From the NCBI GenBank assembly GCA_032358165.1, contig JAALGY010000031.1, forward strand, positions 2,232,001-2,296,000: a stretch of DNA of 64,000 bases, written 5' to 3'. The position numbers and the translations under genes are program-made. The notes beneath the pieces are model-generated. The model had not been told where the DNA came from, did not search any database, and worked only from the letters and a program-made list of their open reading frames with translations. Source of the DNA: Diplosphaera chodatii. Lineage: Eukaryota > Chlorophyta > Trebouxiophyceae > Prasiolales > Stichococcaceae. How positions within the stretch are numbered: the first letter of the stretch is position 1; each line of letters starts with the position of its first letter. This document shows, in pieces, positions 20,429 to 33,880 of the stretch.

Positions 20429-23400
20429 TCAGAAAGCAAAGTAGCCCTGCTTTGCGATTCGCGGACCGAACCTCGAGAATGGCAGCATGCTGCGCAGGTA
20501 GCCATGCGGACGTTCGAGCTCGCTGCTGCTGACAGCCCGGCTCTGGCGGTCAGCTGCGGGGTCCAGCGGCGGCGGTGGCGCCTTGGCCACCCGGTCCCGC
20601 CGCAGTGCAGCCACATGCGTCTGGGCATTGTGGCGGCGCAGGCATGCCTGTCGCACAGGGCCACACCTCTGATGAAAACGCGGCAGTTGGTGTGCTTGCT
20701 GCCCCACCACAACAGCGTGGCAGCAAGCATGCTCAGAGCCATGTCAGCCCGCATGGCTGGCATGGTGACTGCACACGCAGCACATGAACAGAGAGCAGGG
20801 GTGCGCGCAGCGGGGGCGCACACCTGGATGTAGGTAGTTGCGCCCACGCGTGCAATGTCCACCACCTGCGGCTCCCGTTGAGCCCGCTCCTCGTACGTCA
20901 GCGCCTGCAGCCAGAATGCAACCCTGTTGCCTGGGACCACTGCTGTGATCGACGCGCACAAGACGGCCCACACCCAGGCACTGGGTCTCTGGGCAGCCGC
21001 TGTGCTTTGGCGGCGGCCGCGGGCAGCAGCGTGAAGCCATCTCTGCACTGTCAGGCACAAACACCATGTGGCGTGTGTCCCCAGGGGTGCGCACACAAAA
21101 AACAGCAGCCCACCGAAAGGCCGAGGCGGGCGCGCAGCAGCATGTGCAGGGTCTCTCTGAAGGGCAGCCCCCGCGGCGAAGCCGCTCGCAGCGACCACGC
21201 CTCCCACCTGCACCCCGACACGACCGAATATGTTCCGAGTCTGGTGATCGTTCACCAGTGCATACACGACTGCATTCGTCGGGTCGTGTTTTGGTGGAAC
21301 AGGCGCGCCTGATGAGGCGCCACCAGCGGGGGGGCGGGCGGCGGAAGCCCAGCGGCGACCCCAGCTCCGTCACCAGCCGCCGCAGCTGCCACACCTGGAT
21401 GAAGCCGCTGCCCGCCGGGTCCAGCTCCGACCACTTCCTCTGCAACCCAGTAACAGCCAGCCGTTTCGACGGGCCATGTCTTGCTGACCACGATGGACCT
21501 GCAAGTGCCAGTACCTGGTATGCAAGAAGCTCGGGCACATGCATACGCATCAAGGTTTGCACCTTGCAGGCGAATGCACACCTGGAACTGTTGCAGGTGG
21601 CCCACGGTGACGAGGGCGGTGTCGCTGACGACCAGGTCGTAGGACACGTACTCCGCCGACACCGCCATGAACAGCGCCATGATGATGTTGGACGCGATCA
21701 CCAGGAAGCTGCAGAAGTAGATGGTGGCGCCCACCTGCCAGAACAGCAAGATGTTTACTGCATGGAGTCATGCAGCACTGGACTCGAAACGTACATAGCA
21801 ACCTGATAGTATCTAAGGAGATTGGGGCCACGCTGTGCGCAGCCAACCTGGAACCCGCAGTCCGAGGGCCTGCCGTCTGCCGGCTTGGGGGTGCAGTGGG
21901 GCTCGGTCAGCTTGCAGTCGTTCATCAGCTGCCGCCAGCCTTCACCTGCAGTGCTGGCATTATTTGCTTGCCTGTTGGCCGAGCACGTGTGAAGCTTCTC
22001 GGGACACACTGAGACGCTTTGAGTACCACTGCATGCATGTGGCTCTGTGTGCAGAGTGTAGCCCTACAGCGCATCATGTTCGTTGGCATACGGACGTGTG
22101 CATGTGGACACGGTATTGTTGAAGCTTTTGATGGTGTGTTTGCGTATCAGCAGGTGCAAGCGCTCAAGCCTGTGCTGTGAACCAGGCGACTCACTGGTCA
22201 TGATCTGGAACAGCACGAGGAAGGTGTTGCCGAAGCTGCCGAAGTTGACCTGGCGGGTGATGCCGCCCGGCGTCCCGCGCCTCACATACGAAAACAGCTG
22301 CGTGCCCACCCCCGCGTACATGCACATCGCCACGCCCATGAGCCCGGACACCTGCCGCCACAAACGGAGTATGCACTGGCACATGATCGACATGCTGCCG
22401 TATGATGTGCACCTGGCTGCCGAATCTTCGAGTCACATGCCACAGCTTGCTTCGTGTGTGTGCAGGTGCGGCCAATAGTGGAGGTCGTTTTACAGGTTGG
22501 CCGCAGGATACCGTCGTATTTGAGGGCCTGCGGACCTGCAGCGTTGCGGGCAGGGCGGCCATGATGGTGGACGCCAGCGTTTGCAGGCCGCCAACATAGC
22601 GCACCACTCGCAGGATGCGCGCAAACTTGAAGGGCCGCCCGACCACCTGCCCAGCAGCGGGTGATTCTTGGCGCAGGGACTCATCTCATGCGCCTGCTGT
22701 TGTGACAATGCGGGCAACACACATACGCTGGCATTGCCAAGGCTCATGTTTAGAGAGCGACAGACTTTGTCAATGGCCCTCATGTTGGTTTGTTGGTCGC
22801 AGTACAGTGCGTCTGAAACTTGAGGTCACCTCCCGCGTCTCCCCCTTGTGTGTCATGACGGTCGCCAGGGAGCCCAGCACGATGGCCGCCTCTGCCAGGT
22901 TCCACGGGCTCCTCGCCCAGTCCCTGCAAGCAGCGCGCTGGCTGAGCCACATGCTGGTATCTGAGCTGAACACCATGATGTCAGGATAGCACTCTGGCAG
23001 CTCCGACGTGACCGCAGGGCCAGAACAAGGACTGCAGGCGCACTTGAGGGTGCGCTGCTGCGCCATCTTTGCAAACATCTCAGCGGTGTAGGCCAGCACG
23101 AAAAGCAGGTTGATGACCTGTTAGGTCACGCAAGCAGACAGCCGGGTCAGTTGTAAAATGTCTCACTCTAAGTCATCCAAGTCAAAGGTCACCATTCCTA
23201 CTGGCTGGCGCTCAACACCAGCAGTCGACCCCTTGCACTGCACACAGCCCGGCTACTCTATACAATGGCACATGAACACCTCGAGTCCAGTGTGCCAGCC
23301 CCGTGGCTCAGCAGCCCAGCTGGTCATCTGGAACATGGTGTTGAGCAGCACTACTGCCACCACAAGCGCCGGAAAGTGCCGCCAGTGGATTGCATCATAG

Positions 23401-26400
23401 CAGCGTCCCTACAGGCACAAGTGGAGTCCATAAGGCTACGGGGCAACATTTCTGTATAACACGCTGCGACTGATGCCTTTCCATACCGGGGCTCATATGC
23501 CAGCTATTATACCCAGGACATCTCTGAATACTCAGTCGACGTGCCTGCAGCTTGTTTGGCGGGCGGGTCTGCAGGGGAAGGGGGCGGAAGGAGGCAGCGA
23601 TGTGCTTCATGTCGCGCCACGCCCGCTGCTTATCCGTCAGCAGCTCGTCGCCCGTGATCAGCATGTACTGCAGGGGAGGCACCACATCCGTGAGGCACGC
23701 AACCGTTATCACTTCATTTCATGTCCTGGCACCAGCACTGATATCTGGGCAATATCTGCAAGCTGGGAATGACACGGCGATGTTTGCTCTCAACCAGAAA
23801 GGAGCCAACCAAGCATGATCACAGCAACGTCTGTGCACATGCTGGAAAGACCTCTGCTCACTGCAAACGGCACCGACGATGTTGTCACCTGCTTGATGAA
23901 CACGCCGATGAAGGCGCGCGTCAGAAAGAAGGCGGAGACGCAGATGAAGACAACGAAGAACAGGGAGAAGCTGCTGGAGCGGTCGGTGGCCGGCTGCACA
24001 TCCACGCCCGCCGCATCCATGCCCGTGTGCATAAACGTGGGCCAGTTGTCCATCGTCGTCAACTCGAAAAGCGACAGCATTGCCTGCATGTGAAGGCATT
24101 TCCTTGAGTTATAACCCAGCAGTGCCTCTCTGTACTACCGGCCGTCCTGCGAGGCGCACATCCTCCCAGCATCCAGCTTCAAACCCCAGTAGCATCATGA
24201 CACTCGACATGTTTTCAGACATCAGGCTGTGTATCTGCAAACCTCATGCATCAGGGTCTTAATCATTACCCTGAAAAAGGTCTTCCGTTGCCACCTCACC
24301 TTGCCAAACCCATCGAAGTTGTAGTTGGGTTTGTCCCAGACACGAGGCATCCACACGCCGCTGTCACTCAGGAAGCCGCCTATACACTCTGCCCGCACCG
24401 TCACCTGCAGTGTTACCGTAACGAGTGGTCTTCAGTGGTGTACCTATGAGCCGCAACCTCCTTGTCACACGTTGATGATCTTGCGTGTGTGCCAGCATGG
24501 CATCGTGCACATGCTGTGTGGCCTGAGTATCGCACCCCAGGGTCACTGCAGGAGTAGAACTGGCCGCCCATGAAGCGCAGCGCCACCACCGCAAACATGA
24601 TGGCGACCACCACACCTGTGCACACCAAGCAAGGGTGGACAAACCGTTTCAGCAGGCGCCCTAGCTAATCCAAGAGAGGTGATGCTGGCATCAGAGCAGC
24701 CACAAAAGGCATTGATAGGAGATAAGATGGTTGTGATTTGCTCACAGAAGCCCAGGACTGTGAGGATGGGGACGACGGTTTGGAACAGCGCGCCCGCCAG
24801 CTTGCGCATGCCGGGGCTGATGGTGACGAAGCGCATCGCACGCGCCGAGAAGGCCATCCGGATTGCACGCTCGAAGTAGCTGCATCACATCCACTCGCGC
24901 ATGGTCACTGCAAGCACAACCGACTGCGCAGGGCTGCCCCAAGCATGCAGCCAACACCTGAGACGGGCTGCAAGCTGCGAGAGTACAGCCCAAGTCTACA
25001 CTTGATGCAGTTTTGCAAGGCGTGGTCTTGGCTCACTTCTTGTACTTGAGCAGCACCAGGCCATCGATGAGCAGCAAAGCCACGTCCAACAGGTGATGCA
25101 CTTTCTGCAGTGACAGCGACACACTGCTTGAGCACTCACGTTATCATGCTGCTGACTCACTGACGCGACATCACGTCTGCAGACACTGCACCTACAAATC
25201 TGCCCCCGACACTCACCAGCAAGTAAGCATCGGGTGTGAACAGCACCCCGTCAGCGATGCACCGCAGCAGCATGTCCATTGCGAAGTACAGTGCTGTTGC
25301 ATAGTTGATCAGCCGCACAGTGTTGTGCTGCATTTGGAAACAGCAAAGGTCAGTCCAGGGTCTGTTGCCGCTTGATTTGCAACAACAGTGCAGCAGGCTT
25401 GTCGATGCATGCAGCAGAGCCATCAGATTGGGGAACCTCAACAGCTGAAGATGATTCTGACCTTGGTGAACTCCCTGCCAACAGGAGGTGTCCACAGGTT
25501 GCCCAAGATACTGACGGCAACCATCCCCAACGACACGAGCTGCAGCATGACACACGATGCAAGTGTTGTATGACAACCCAGATCCACCACTGACAACCTG
25601 CAGTGCATCCGGATTTCAGTGACATTTGTTCACCCGGTAAATGCTGTGCGCGGTGACCCGCCTCATCAGCAGCCGCACGCGGTTCTGTGGGCTGAACAGG
25701 AGCATGGACCGCTCATTCATCCAGACCGGCACGACCCGCCCTGCAAAGGGGGGTCACCGCGGGCCGCTCAGAGCATGCTGTGCTGATGAGCTTGCATGCG
25801 ATCCAGGTCAACCTGTCAAGAAGCGTCATGCATCACCCTTGAAACCTATGCATGCGCACGCGGCGGACAGTAAGCACATCACTCACCTGTGTGGGCATCG
25901 AGGCGTTGCATGTCCTGCATGGCTCGCAGCACCACTGCATCCTCTGACTTGTACCGCATGCTGTCGCCGTACAACTGCGCACATCGTGAAGGGTTGTAGT
26001 GTCGCAGTCCAGGTCCAGGTACCTGCTGTGGGCTATGCATGCTGGGTACTGCAGTAGGAAACCAGCAGAAGCGGATGTAGGGAAGCAGTGCAGCTCACAT
26101 GCTGTGCCAGGCGCTTGGTCAGCATCTGCTTGGGCTGCAGCGCAGGCTGTGGCACCAGCGCCTGCGACTCTGAAGTGGCCGCCGCCTCCGCCGCTGCTGC
26201 CGCTGCCTGCGCCTCTGCCGTCTCCGCGGGCTCCGGCGCCACAGCTGACGACTTGCCCAGCAGGGACGTCCTCGTTGTGGTTCTGCGCACCGCATCAGAG
26301 TATCCCACTCAGGAACATATCCATGAGGAACGTGGACATGACCATGGAAGTACATCTGTCGCATCTGTTGCTCTCAGCAGTGCACGCCAGAACTCTGCAC

Positions 26401-29400
26401 TGACCTGCGCCTGGGACTGCCACCTGCGTCACCCATCAGTGGGGCATCGGACGCTTCCGAGATGCCCGAGTCACTTGCTCCGGAGTGGGTTGGCTGCAGT
26501 GCAGCCACCGCCTCTGCGCAGGCGGGATCTCACAAGGTGAGTTTTCAGACACACTGTTGGGCAGGCTATGTCCCACGGTCGTGACCATCCAGTCAAGGAT
26601 GCGACATCTATCTGCGTGTAAGCCTCCTAGTTGTCCGACTGCCGACCGTTGGTAGAGATTCAGCTGCAGCAAAGCTGAATAGCCCACACCTGACAGTGTG
26701 ACGGGCTGTGCTGGTCCTGCCTCAATATCTGTGCCCAGAACAAGTGCTGCACTTGACGCTGGCGCTGCTGTGGCAGGAGCCGCAGCATCGGTGGCAGCAT
26801 TGTCGGTGACACGCTGCGGCGGTGCAGACATCACCTGTGCAAGAGCCAGATATGCATATCGCCTAGGCCCTCGTCAGTGTGTCAGATTTGTTTCTGTTGG
26901 CAGGTCATGGGAATCCTGGATCAGTTGCATGTACTGCTCTGTCGGTGCTGGGGATGCTCACACCTGCTCGTCTGGCGACAGTGGGTCGGCTGCTGGCTCC
27001 GGCGCTACTGCCGAGCTGCGAGCTGCAACATGCGGCAGCAGCAGGATATCCGTGCTACCTGCTGGAAGAGCTCCCTGTACAGCATCACACACACGTCAGA
27101 CATGCTGCATGTAAGATGGATTCGCATTGCAAATGCAGACAAAGCCTGAAGGTTTCCAAGCAACATTGACAACATTGCAGCAATGTAGGGACATCCAGCA
27201 ACAGAGGGCCACGAAGCGTGCGCATGCATCCACTATGATTGCAGCTTGCAGGCAGCACCGTGAAGGAGGTGCTGGTGAGTCGGTTGGCGCCGAACAGCTG
27301 CTCCGTGAGCCGCCGCTTCTGCAGCACTGTGGGCCGTGCTGCTGCGCCATCACCCTTGGTGGCCTCCCCAGCCTGCAGCACCCGTCAGCAGAAAAACATC
27401 ACAGACTTTATTTCCATCACAGCATATACAGCATCTCCTGCGTCCTGCAGCAACGCAACAGCGGCCCGCGGGTCCCGCGCCATGCAACGTGGGCACTATG
27501 GCCTTCCGAGACCCTCCCTCACCAGCGAGACCTCCTGCACGGCGCGCGCCAGCAGCTGCTGCTCGCGCTCCTCCAGCAGCGCCAGGAAGCGCAGGTACTT
27601 GGACGCCATCAGCGCCTCCTCCTCGCTGTAGATGACCCACCGGAAGTACAGCAGCAGCCGCACCCGCACGCGCTCCGCCCACCGCACAAAGGCATTGCGA
27701 TCGACCTGCGCAATGTGCGGCGTCGGCCAGTTTGGTTCTCTTTTTAAAAAATGTTGCAATACGCTGGCCATACTATCTGTCTGCTGGTGCAGCACAAGAC
27801 GATAGCGTTGTTGGCCTAGACAGAGCTGTATCTACAACCTCAGCAGTGTTCCCACATCATATATGATGTCAAGGCTTGCTTGAACATGCACTCACCTGTG
27901 TGTTTGCAGCGCTCCGGATGACGGCCCGGCGCTGCAGCGCGCGCTTCTCGGGGTCGCGCACGGAGTACTGCTCCAGCACCGCCGCCACGATCAGGTTCAG
28001 CAGGATGAAGTTGGTCGCCAGGAAGTACAGCGCATAGAACAGCGCCACAATGGGCGCCGACTGTAGACGCAAAACAAGACCTGTTGCTGTACACCATTGC
28101 TTGCTTGACACTGAGCGTGTGCTCTTGAGTTGCTGCTATGGACTTGGAGACCAGCTATCAGAAGCCGCATCAGGTGCCTGTCATAGCAGGACGCATGGAG
28201 ATCGAGACCTTGCAGACTACAGCACCTACCTTGCCAGCAACACGCATGGAGTCGAACATGACGTATGGCCAATTCTGCTGGCTGGCAACTTGGAACATCG
28301 ACAGAAATGCCGTCCAGAAATTGTCGAAGTTGGCCCGTGGTTTGCCATTAGCGAAGTCGAAGCGGCCTGCACACAACAGCTGCTTGCAGGCCGACGCTGT
28401 GATCCGAGCGTACAGCTGTGCACAGATAGATGCTGTACAGTGTGCTCAGGTTAGGTACGATTCAAGCCCATTCCCAGACCTCCGAAGAGCTGCATGCCCA
28501 GAACTGCGAAGATGGAGACGACAATGAAGAAGAATGTCATGAAGGTCGTCACGCTTGGGACCGATGCAATCATGCGGTACGGGATCGACTTCCTTCCTGC
28601 TTCGGTTCGCGTGAGCACCCGTGTGTACCTGCAGAATGTCAGGAATTATAATTCTCACTGTATCACTACTGCTACCATAGCGGCTTGTGGAACGACCTAC
28701 CATGAAGTAGCACACAGCGTCCAGGCAGTTTTTAAAACACTTGTGTGGTGCACGGCGCTGTCAGTGCAGCGAGCAAATGCTGCCACCACTCAATGCACAC
28801 CTGACCATGCGGATCATGTTGAGGTTGAGCAGCTTTCCAGAGGCGGCATTGGCGACTGACAGCACCACCACCACAAAGTCGATGATCTCCACCGGGGAAC
28901 TCAGGTAGCTTCGGGGTCCTGCACAGGAGCATGCATGAAGTTGTTGACAGTGCAGATGCTGCGGTGCATTGGTGCTGCCACCATTGCTGGGCCATGCTCA
29001 TGATATGGCTCTGCCATCTTTACACCCGCCAGCATGCACAGGATGCGCTATAATAGCAGAAGGCTACCTTCGTATGCCATGCGGCAAAGAACCTCCAGAA
29101 GGAACAGCGCAGAGAAGCCCTTTGTCCCGTTGGCCAGCCGGTCGTTGAAAAGCTGCACATATCCAGTCGAGACGTTGCAACTCATGCCTCGGGCACCTAT
29201 GACCCATTACTGGCAATGGTCGTAGAATACGGCTCGCTGATATCCTCGCAAACTCACTTTGCTGTGGTCAAAGCGGTAGGCCGCCAACATGCCCATGTTG
29301 ACGACAACGAAGATGAAGGTCAGGCCCTCGAACCACCAGCTTTCAACTGCAGCAGGGCGTCAGGTTGGCCGGTGATACTATTTATTGATTCATCAATGCC

Positions 29401-32331
29401 TAATGCAGGTCATAGACAGACAAAACATGCTGCTCACTCAGTGGCGCGACAGCAGCCCTGGACAATGCTGCCAGCTGCTTGCGACCAGTGGCATCCCACA
29501 ACAGTGCGACCTTCGCATGCCAGCCTTGTTGCTGCGGTGCCTCTGCTGTGAGCTGCAATGGTGCCTGCACATACGGATGTCGAGCCATTATTGGTGCTGT
29601 CTGAGTGAAGCAGCATTGATGCAGCACACACTGCAGCAGCCACCCGACATGTAAGGTCAGAGAGCGACAAGCACCCGCCCTGCCATCTGGCGTCATATGC
29701 CACAAAGTGCTTGTCGAGACACACCTTCGAATCCAAGTGAACAGGCACAATTCCCAGCTGCTTGCCGGCAGGTGCCCTCTCTTGACTGCGTGCAGCATCC
29801 ACAACGAGCGCAAACATGCTTCGCTCGTCGCCACTACCAACCACCTTGCCAGTTGCCCTCGCTCGCCGCATCTTGTTGATCATCTTCATTACCTGCAGCA
29901 CCTCGTGGGCTGTAAGGTCCGGACATCTTATGCAGAGATCAAGCTGTGCCATGCTTGACTGATACACAATGTTCAACGAAGGCCACAGTGGTAATAAGTG
30001 ACCCCACCGCATCCTGTTTGTTCAGGCGGATGAAGATGGCAAGCATGGCATTCAGCCAGACGTTCCAGAAGAAGTATGTTCCTGTGACAGCACACACGCC
30101 TCACATGTGTGAGATAGGGTGTGTTGGCGTGGGTAAGGCTCAGCTTGACTCGTCCTGCAAGCTGCAGGTGATCTGACCTATGACGATGATGGCCATGAAG
30201 TAGGCACAAGCATAGCGGAACTCAGAGTCCATCAGGTTCCACATGATCTCGTACCATTCCTCGTTGGTCAGCACCTGCACGGTCGAACTTGAAGCACACC
30301 TTTTGGCACCGATCTCAAACGACACGTCATGCCGGAGAGCTTGGCACGACAATCAACAAGCTCACCTGAAAGACCAGCAGAAGGTTTTGCGCAAAGTTGT
30401 CAAATCCCTGATAGCCGTACTGCGGATCCTCCAGATGTGCCCTGCACATTTGCCCTGATTCCGCTGGACACAGGAATCCCTGCACTCCATCACAAATAGT
30501 TAACCATTTGGATCTGCTGTTCGCCTGGTGCATCAGAGCGTGGATCGCCTTCGTGACCTGTGTGTGTTTGCAGCACTTGCCTTGTCCTTATGGCTCAGAG
30601 GGTTGGTGCTGCCACAGTACCAGGGCGGCTCGGCATATGTGTATGCTCTGCTGCTTACACCTGGTAACATTGACAGGAGATTGGAGTCTCGTCGAGTACA
30701 TCTGATAGTCAACATCAACACGTTGTCGTGTTCAGCAACATAAAAGCAGAGCGATGCACCAAGTTCTGCAAGTTGGAGTGCTGATCATGCTTGGCCTGAA
30801 AACCCCAGATATCGCATCATGGCGTACCCTGTGGCAACACGCAGCGACGCTGGAAGGATGTCTGGTATAACGACACGCCCGCAAGCACAAAGATGATGAA
30901 GGTGATCAGAAACAGATTCATCACGTGGACGAGCGCCTTCATTGAGATGCCAATCGCATCTAGTGTTACCTGCAGTGAGTGCACAGAATCAACATTGTTG
31001 AGTGGTGCCAACGATTGGTATTAAGGCACACATGTGTCACGCCTCGCCCGGTGATACGACATACAAGGAGGTGTGACAGCGGGCGCACTATGATGCCTGT
31101 CACTGTTGGGACATTCCGCAAGCACAGCACAATGCGAAAGCCACGAAAAATCGCCGGTCGAAAGGGCTGGTGCGATCCGCCCCAGCGTGCAATCCTAGTT
31201 GCCCTGCATGGCATGAGCACATTGCACTACTCGGGTTTCGTGGCAGCCATAGGCAGCTGCAGTACTGCAGACACAGAGAAGACTGCAGCTGCCACACCAA
31301 ATGGCTATGACGATTGCAAAATCCATGCTGTTATAGCCATTCCGCAAGTATGTGTGCGGCCCTCGCCACAACCCTAGCACATAGATTCGTAAACCTGTCT
31401 CCACCCTGCGGCAGCACAGGCCTGTTACGTCAGCTGCGATTGACCATAAGAGCTGCTGGCACCAATCTGCACTGCAGGGCCAGATGCAGGATGCACACAT
31501 TTGCTTTCAAGCGAAAGCATTGTTCAACGATGCCTCACGTGAAAAGGATGCAGAGCGCGTAGTCGAGAGCATTCAGCACACTGTAGTTGACATTGCCAAT
31601 GAAAACTGGCGGGCCATGCGTGCGTGTGCCCGAAAGATAGGTAGTTATGATCACATGCGCTATAGTTGTAAGGCACAAGAAGTACTCGTATCCCTGCAAC
31701 AGCATCTCCAGTTTTAGTGGCAGCTCGCCAGCACCATGCCAACGATCCAGGAGAGCATTGCAGGCTGCGTCCATACACCGCATGTAGAGCCTGTCTGTCG
31801 CAGAAAGCACGCATGCAGACCACAGACGTCACCTGACTGAACATGACCCTGAACAGCATGAAACGCAGCGGGTTCCGGATGCTGAAGTAGCCGAGCGAGT
31901 GCCCCGCCATGCGAGATCGTGTGGCAGCAGTGCTTTGCCGCTCGACCACCTGAGTGGAAGCCACTCGCCATGTACTTATGCCGTATGGAGGTGGACGCAC
32001 GGTTGACGTACTCACGTACGCTCTGCTGCTGGCATGAGCACCCGGACCTTGCACCCACCCGTTTGTCGAGGTGACTGCGGACAGTGTCCCAGTGGCTGAC
32101 GTGATGCTGCTGCGAAGGCAGCAAGGCTGAGATTTTACCACCCCCTCCAAGTCCATCCTGCGCAGACGCTGGCGGCGACGCGGCATCTGGCTCAACTGGC
32201 CGCGATGATGTAGCCGCATGGTCCAGCAGGCCTCGGGACTCGGTGTACCGGAAGGTTTCGTTGGCAGAGTGCCTGATGATTGGGTCTGATGCTTCACTGG
32301 CGCTTTGCACAGTATCCTCCTCGTGAACCAT
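20429..32331 (-). CDS. Four-domain voltage-gated cation (calcium-type) channel alpha subunit
   Basis: Pore-forming channel with four repeats of six helices in one chain, spread over about 30 short exons; plasma-membrane or ciliary location is inferred. The N-terminal exon is 32331-32059. Repeat I: S2-S3 DYALCILFT / NSMDFAIVIAIW, S4 FRGFRIVLCLR, S5 NLFLITFIIFVLAG, pore FQVLTNEEW. Repeat II: S3 IIDFVVVVLSV, S4 RMVRYTRVLTR (Arg every third residue), S5 TFFFIVVSIFAVLGMQLFGG, pore FQVASQQNW, S6 NFILLNLIVAAVLEQY. Repeat III: S4 RAIRMAFSARAMRF, pore FELTTMDNW, S6 FFVVFICVSAFFL. Repeat IV: S4 FARILRVVRYV, pore FQIMTSEGW (rebuilt across an A/GT junction), S6 FLVIASNIIMALFMAV. An EF-hand-like loop (ELDPAGSGFIQ) follows S6. 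Filter positions read E/Q/D/E. The II-III linker (about 27700-25800) is long and low-complexity. The C-terminus ends KQGYFAF. Family certain; some exon edges approximate. Confidence 0.92.
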
Positions 32332-33104
32332 TGTCGGCTGGCCTAGCTGTCTGGCTGGAGGTGCCCCATTGGACGCTCCAATTTTGAGGACCTAGCAAGC
32401 AGTCGATGATCCACGATGGATCCGCAGAATGCAAAGGATGTGTCAGAGCCGCAGTCGGCATGTAAATGCGTCAGTAGCAGGTCTGCTACCAATGTGGGCA
32501 TGCGATCCTGCACACAGGATGGGGCTGACAAACTCAGCATCGAGCGCAACGAGCAGCCATGTTGTGCATATCCATACCACTCCCTTACGAAGCATACGGA
32601 GCTGTTACACCATCATCTTTCATGTCAGCTAGCGGGCGAAGTCAATATCTGGGACGGACCCACAACATTTGTACGGGAAAACCCTGAAACAGCCAGTCTC
32701 AAGCACCGCAAGCTGTGCAGAGCTGCTGCCCTCGAACCACCGTGTGAGGCCTCTGAAACTGTGGTCCCGCGACAGGCCGCCAGCTGCTCACTGGTGCACG
32801 CTGACCACTGCATTTTGCGGCGGTGCAGCAGCCTCCACTCATGTCTGCCACGGTGCTGCAAGCGCTGCATCGGCTGGCTCGCTCAATCTTTTGTCTTCTT
32901 TGCTGGCTTTGCATGCTGCTGCCCATCCACGCCGTGCTTGGCCTGTGTATGCACGCAAGGGTCAGTCGCACTGCAGACATCTCATGTGGCGCAGCATGGC
33001 GGCATGTACCAGTCTTGAGATGCAAAAGCTGCGCATGACCAGCACGGCACGCTGCATGTGCAGAGTGATGTGCGTCCTCGTGAGCCAGTGTTGTTGCAGC
33101 CCAC
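32332..33104. other. Gap between the channel start and the last seen SF3B6 exon
   Basis: About 770 bases. The channel promoter should lie here and the missing last exon of SF3B6 may too, because its expected Lys-Tyr-Gly-Val end is not visible in the exons found. A plus-strand frame of 200 codons (32416-33018) begins with ATG but has no recognisable feature, so it is not called. Confidence 0.35.
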
Positions 33105-33880
33105 CTGCAGCTCTCTGAGCTCTGCCTCCTCGTCCTTCAAGTTCTGCAGAATAGCAATTGTTGCGGTTTTGGAAGTTGAGCCTTGATTTGCCACTGGTTT
33201 CAGGCAGTTCTGCTAGGCTGTCCGCTTCAGCCACCAACAGAACAGCATAGAGCCTGCATGCCGATCACTCTCACCTTCTTTTTGTTCATCCGCGACGGGT
33301 TGTAGTACAGCAAAATAAGGTAGCGGTTTGCAACGTTGAAGCCCTTCAGGTGCTCTACTGCTGTCTTAGCATCATAGATATCCTGCATGCATGACGGTGA
33401 AGTTGCTTGTGCTGCTACCGACGGGACTTCGAAGTGTGTTCATGCCACTCCACAGGTGCCTCCCCCTTGTCAGTCATAGTAGGGGCAGCCGGGGCGACTG
33501 TGCAGCAGACAAATGCCACAACAACCCTGCAGTGGTGCCCACCTCGTACACCACGAAGGCTGTGCCGCGCGTCTCCTTCGAGTCCCCTATCCTGACCTGC
33601 CGCAGGGCGCCGAACTTGCCAAAAATGTCATACATCTCCTCTGGCGTGATGTTGAATGGCAGGTTGCGCACATACACCACCCTGTGCTCACACAAGAAAA
33701 GCCGCCTTGTGATGAAGAGCGACGGTATGTGGCTTGTGCTATCACACAGAACGCTATTGCACAAGGGCTCTGCACAGCACATGTGCAGCGCATGGCAAAG
33801 CGCCATGCAAATCTCCGTGGCACAGTGCACCTGTTAACCTCCGGGGGCAGGCGGACTGTCCTGTTGGCCAGCGCCGCCAT
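33105..33880 (-). CDS. SF3B6: Splicing factor 3B subunit 6 (p14 / SF3b14a)
   Basis: RNA-recognition-motif subunit of the SF3b particle in the U2 snRNP; it contacts the branch-site adenosine region next to SF3B1. Exon 1 (33880-33831) [17 protein letters not shown]; exon 2 (33681-33543) [20 protein letters not shown] and [20 protein letters not shown]; exon 3 (33382-33275) [17 protein letters not shown] and [14 protein letters not shown]; exon 4 (33143-33105) [16 protein letters not shown]2 (VYVRNL) and RNP1 (RGTAFVVY) of the RRM are both present, and the whole is nearly collinear with plant and animal p14. The four exons total 112 codons and the frame is consistent across all junctions. About 10 C-terminal residues are unaccounted for: reading past 33105 is open for a while but unlike the family, so a small last exon is probably missed. 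Confidence 0.95.

Noticed and set aside
20429..32331. NALCN or sodium channel identity for the four-domain channel
   Set aside because: Those filters contain a Lys (EEKE, EKEE or DEKA). None of the four filter positions here is basic, so a calcium-type relative fits better.
32416..33018. Plus-strand frame of 200 codons starting with ATG
   Set aside because: No recognisable domain, irregular Cys/His content and no splice partners; probably chance in the channel promoter/SF3B6 3' region.
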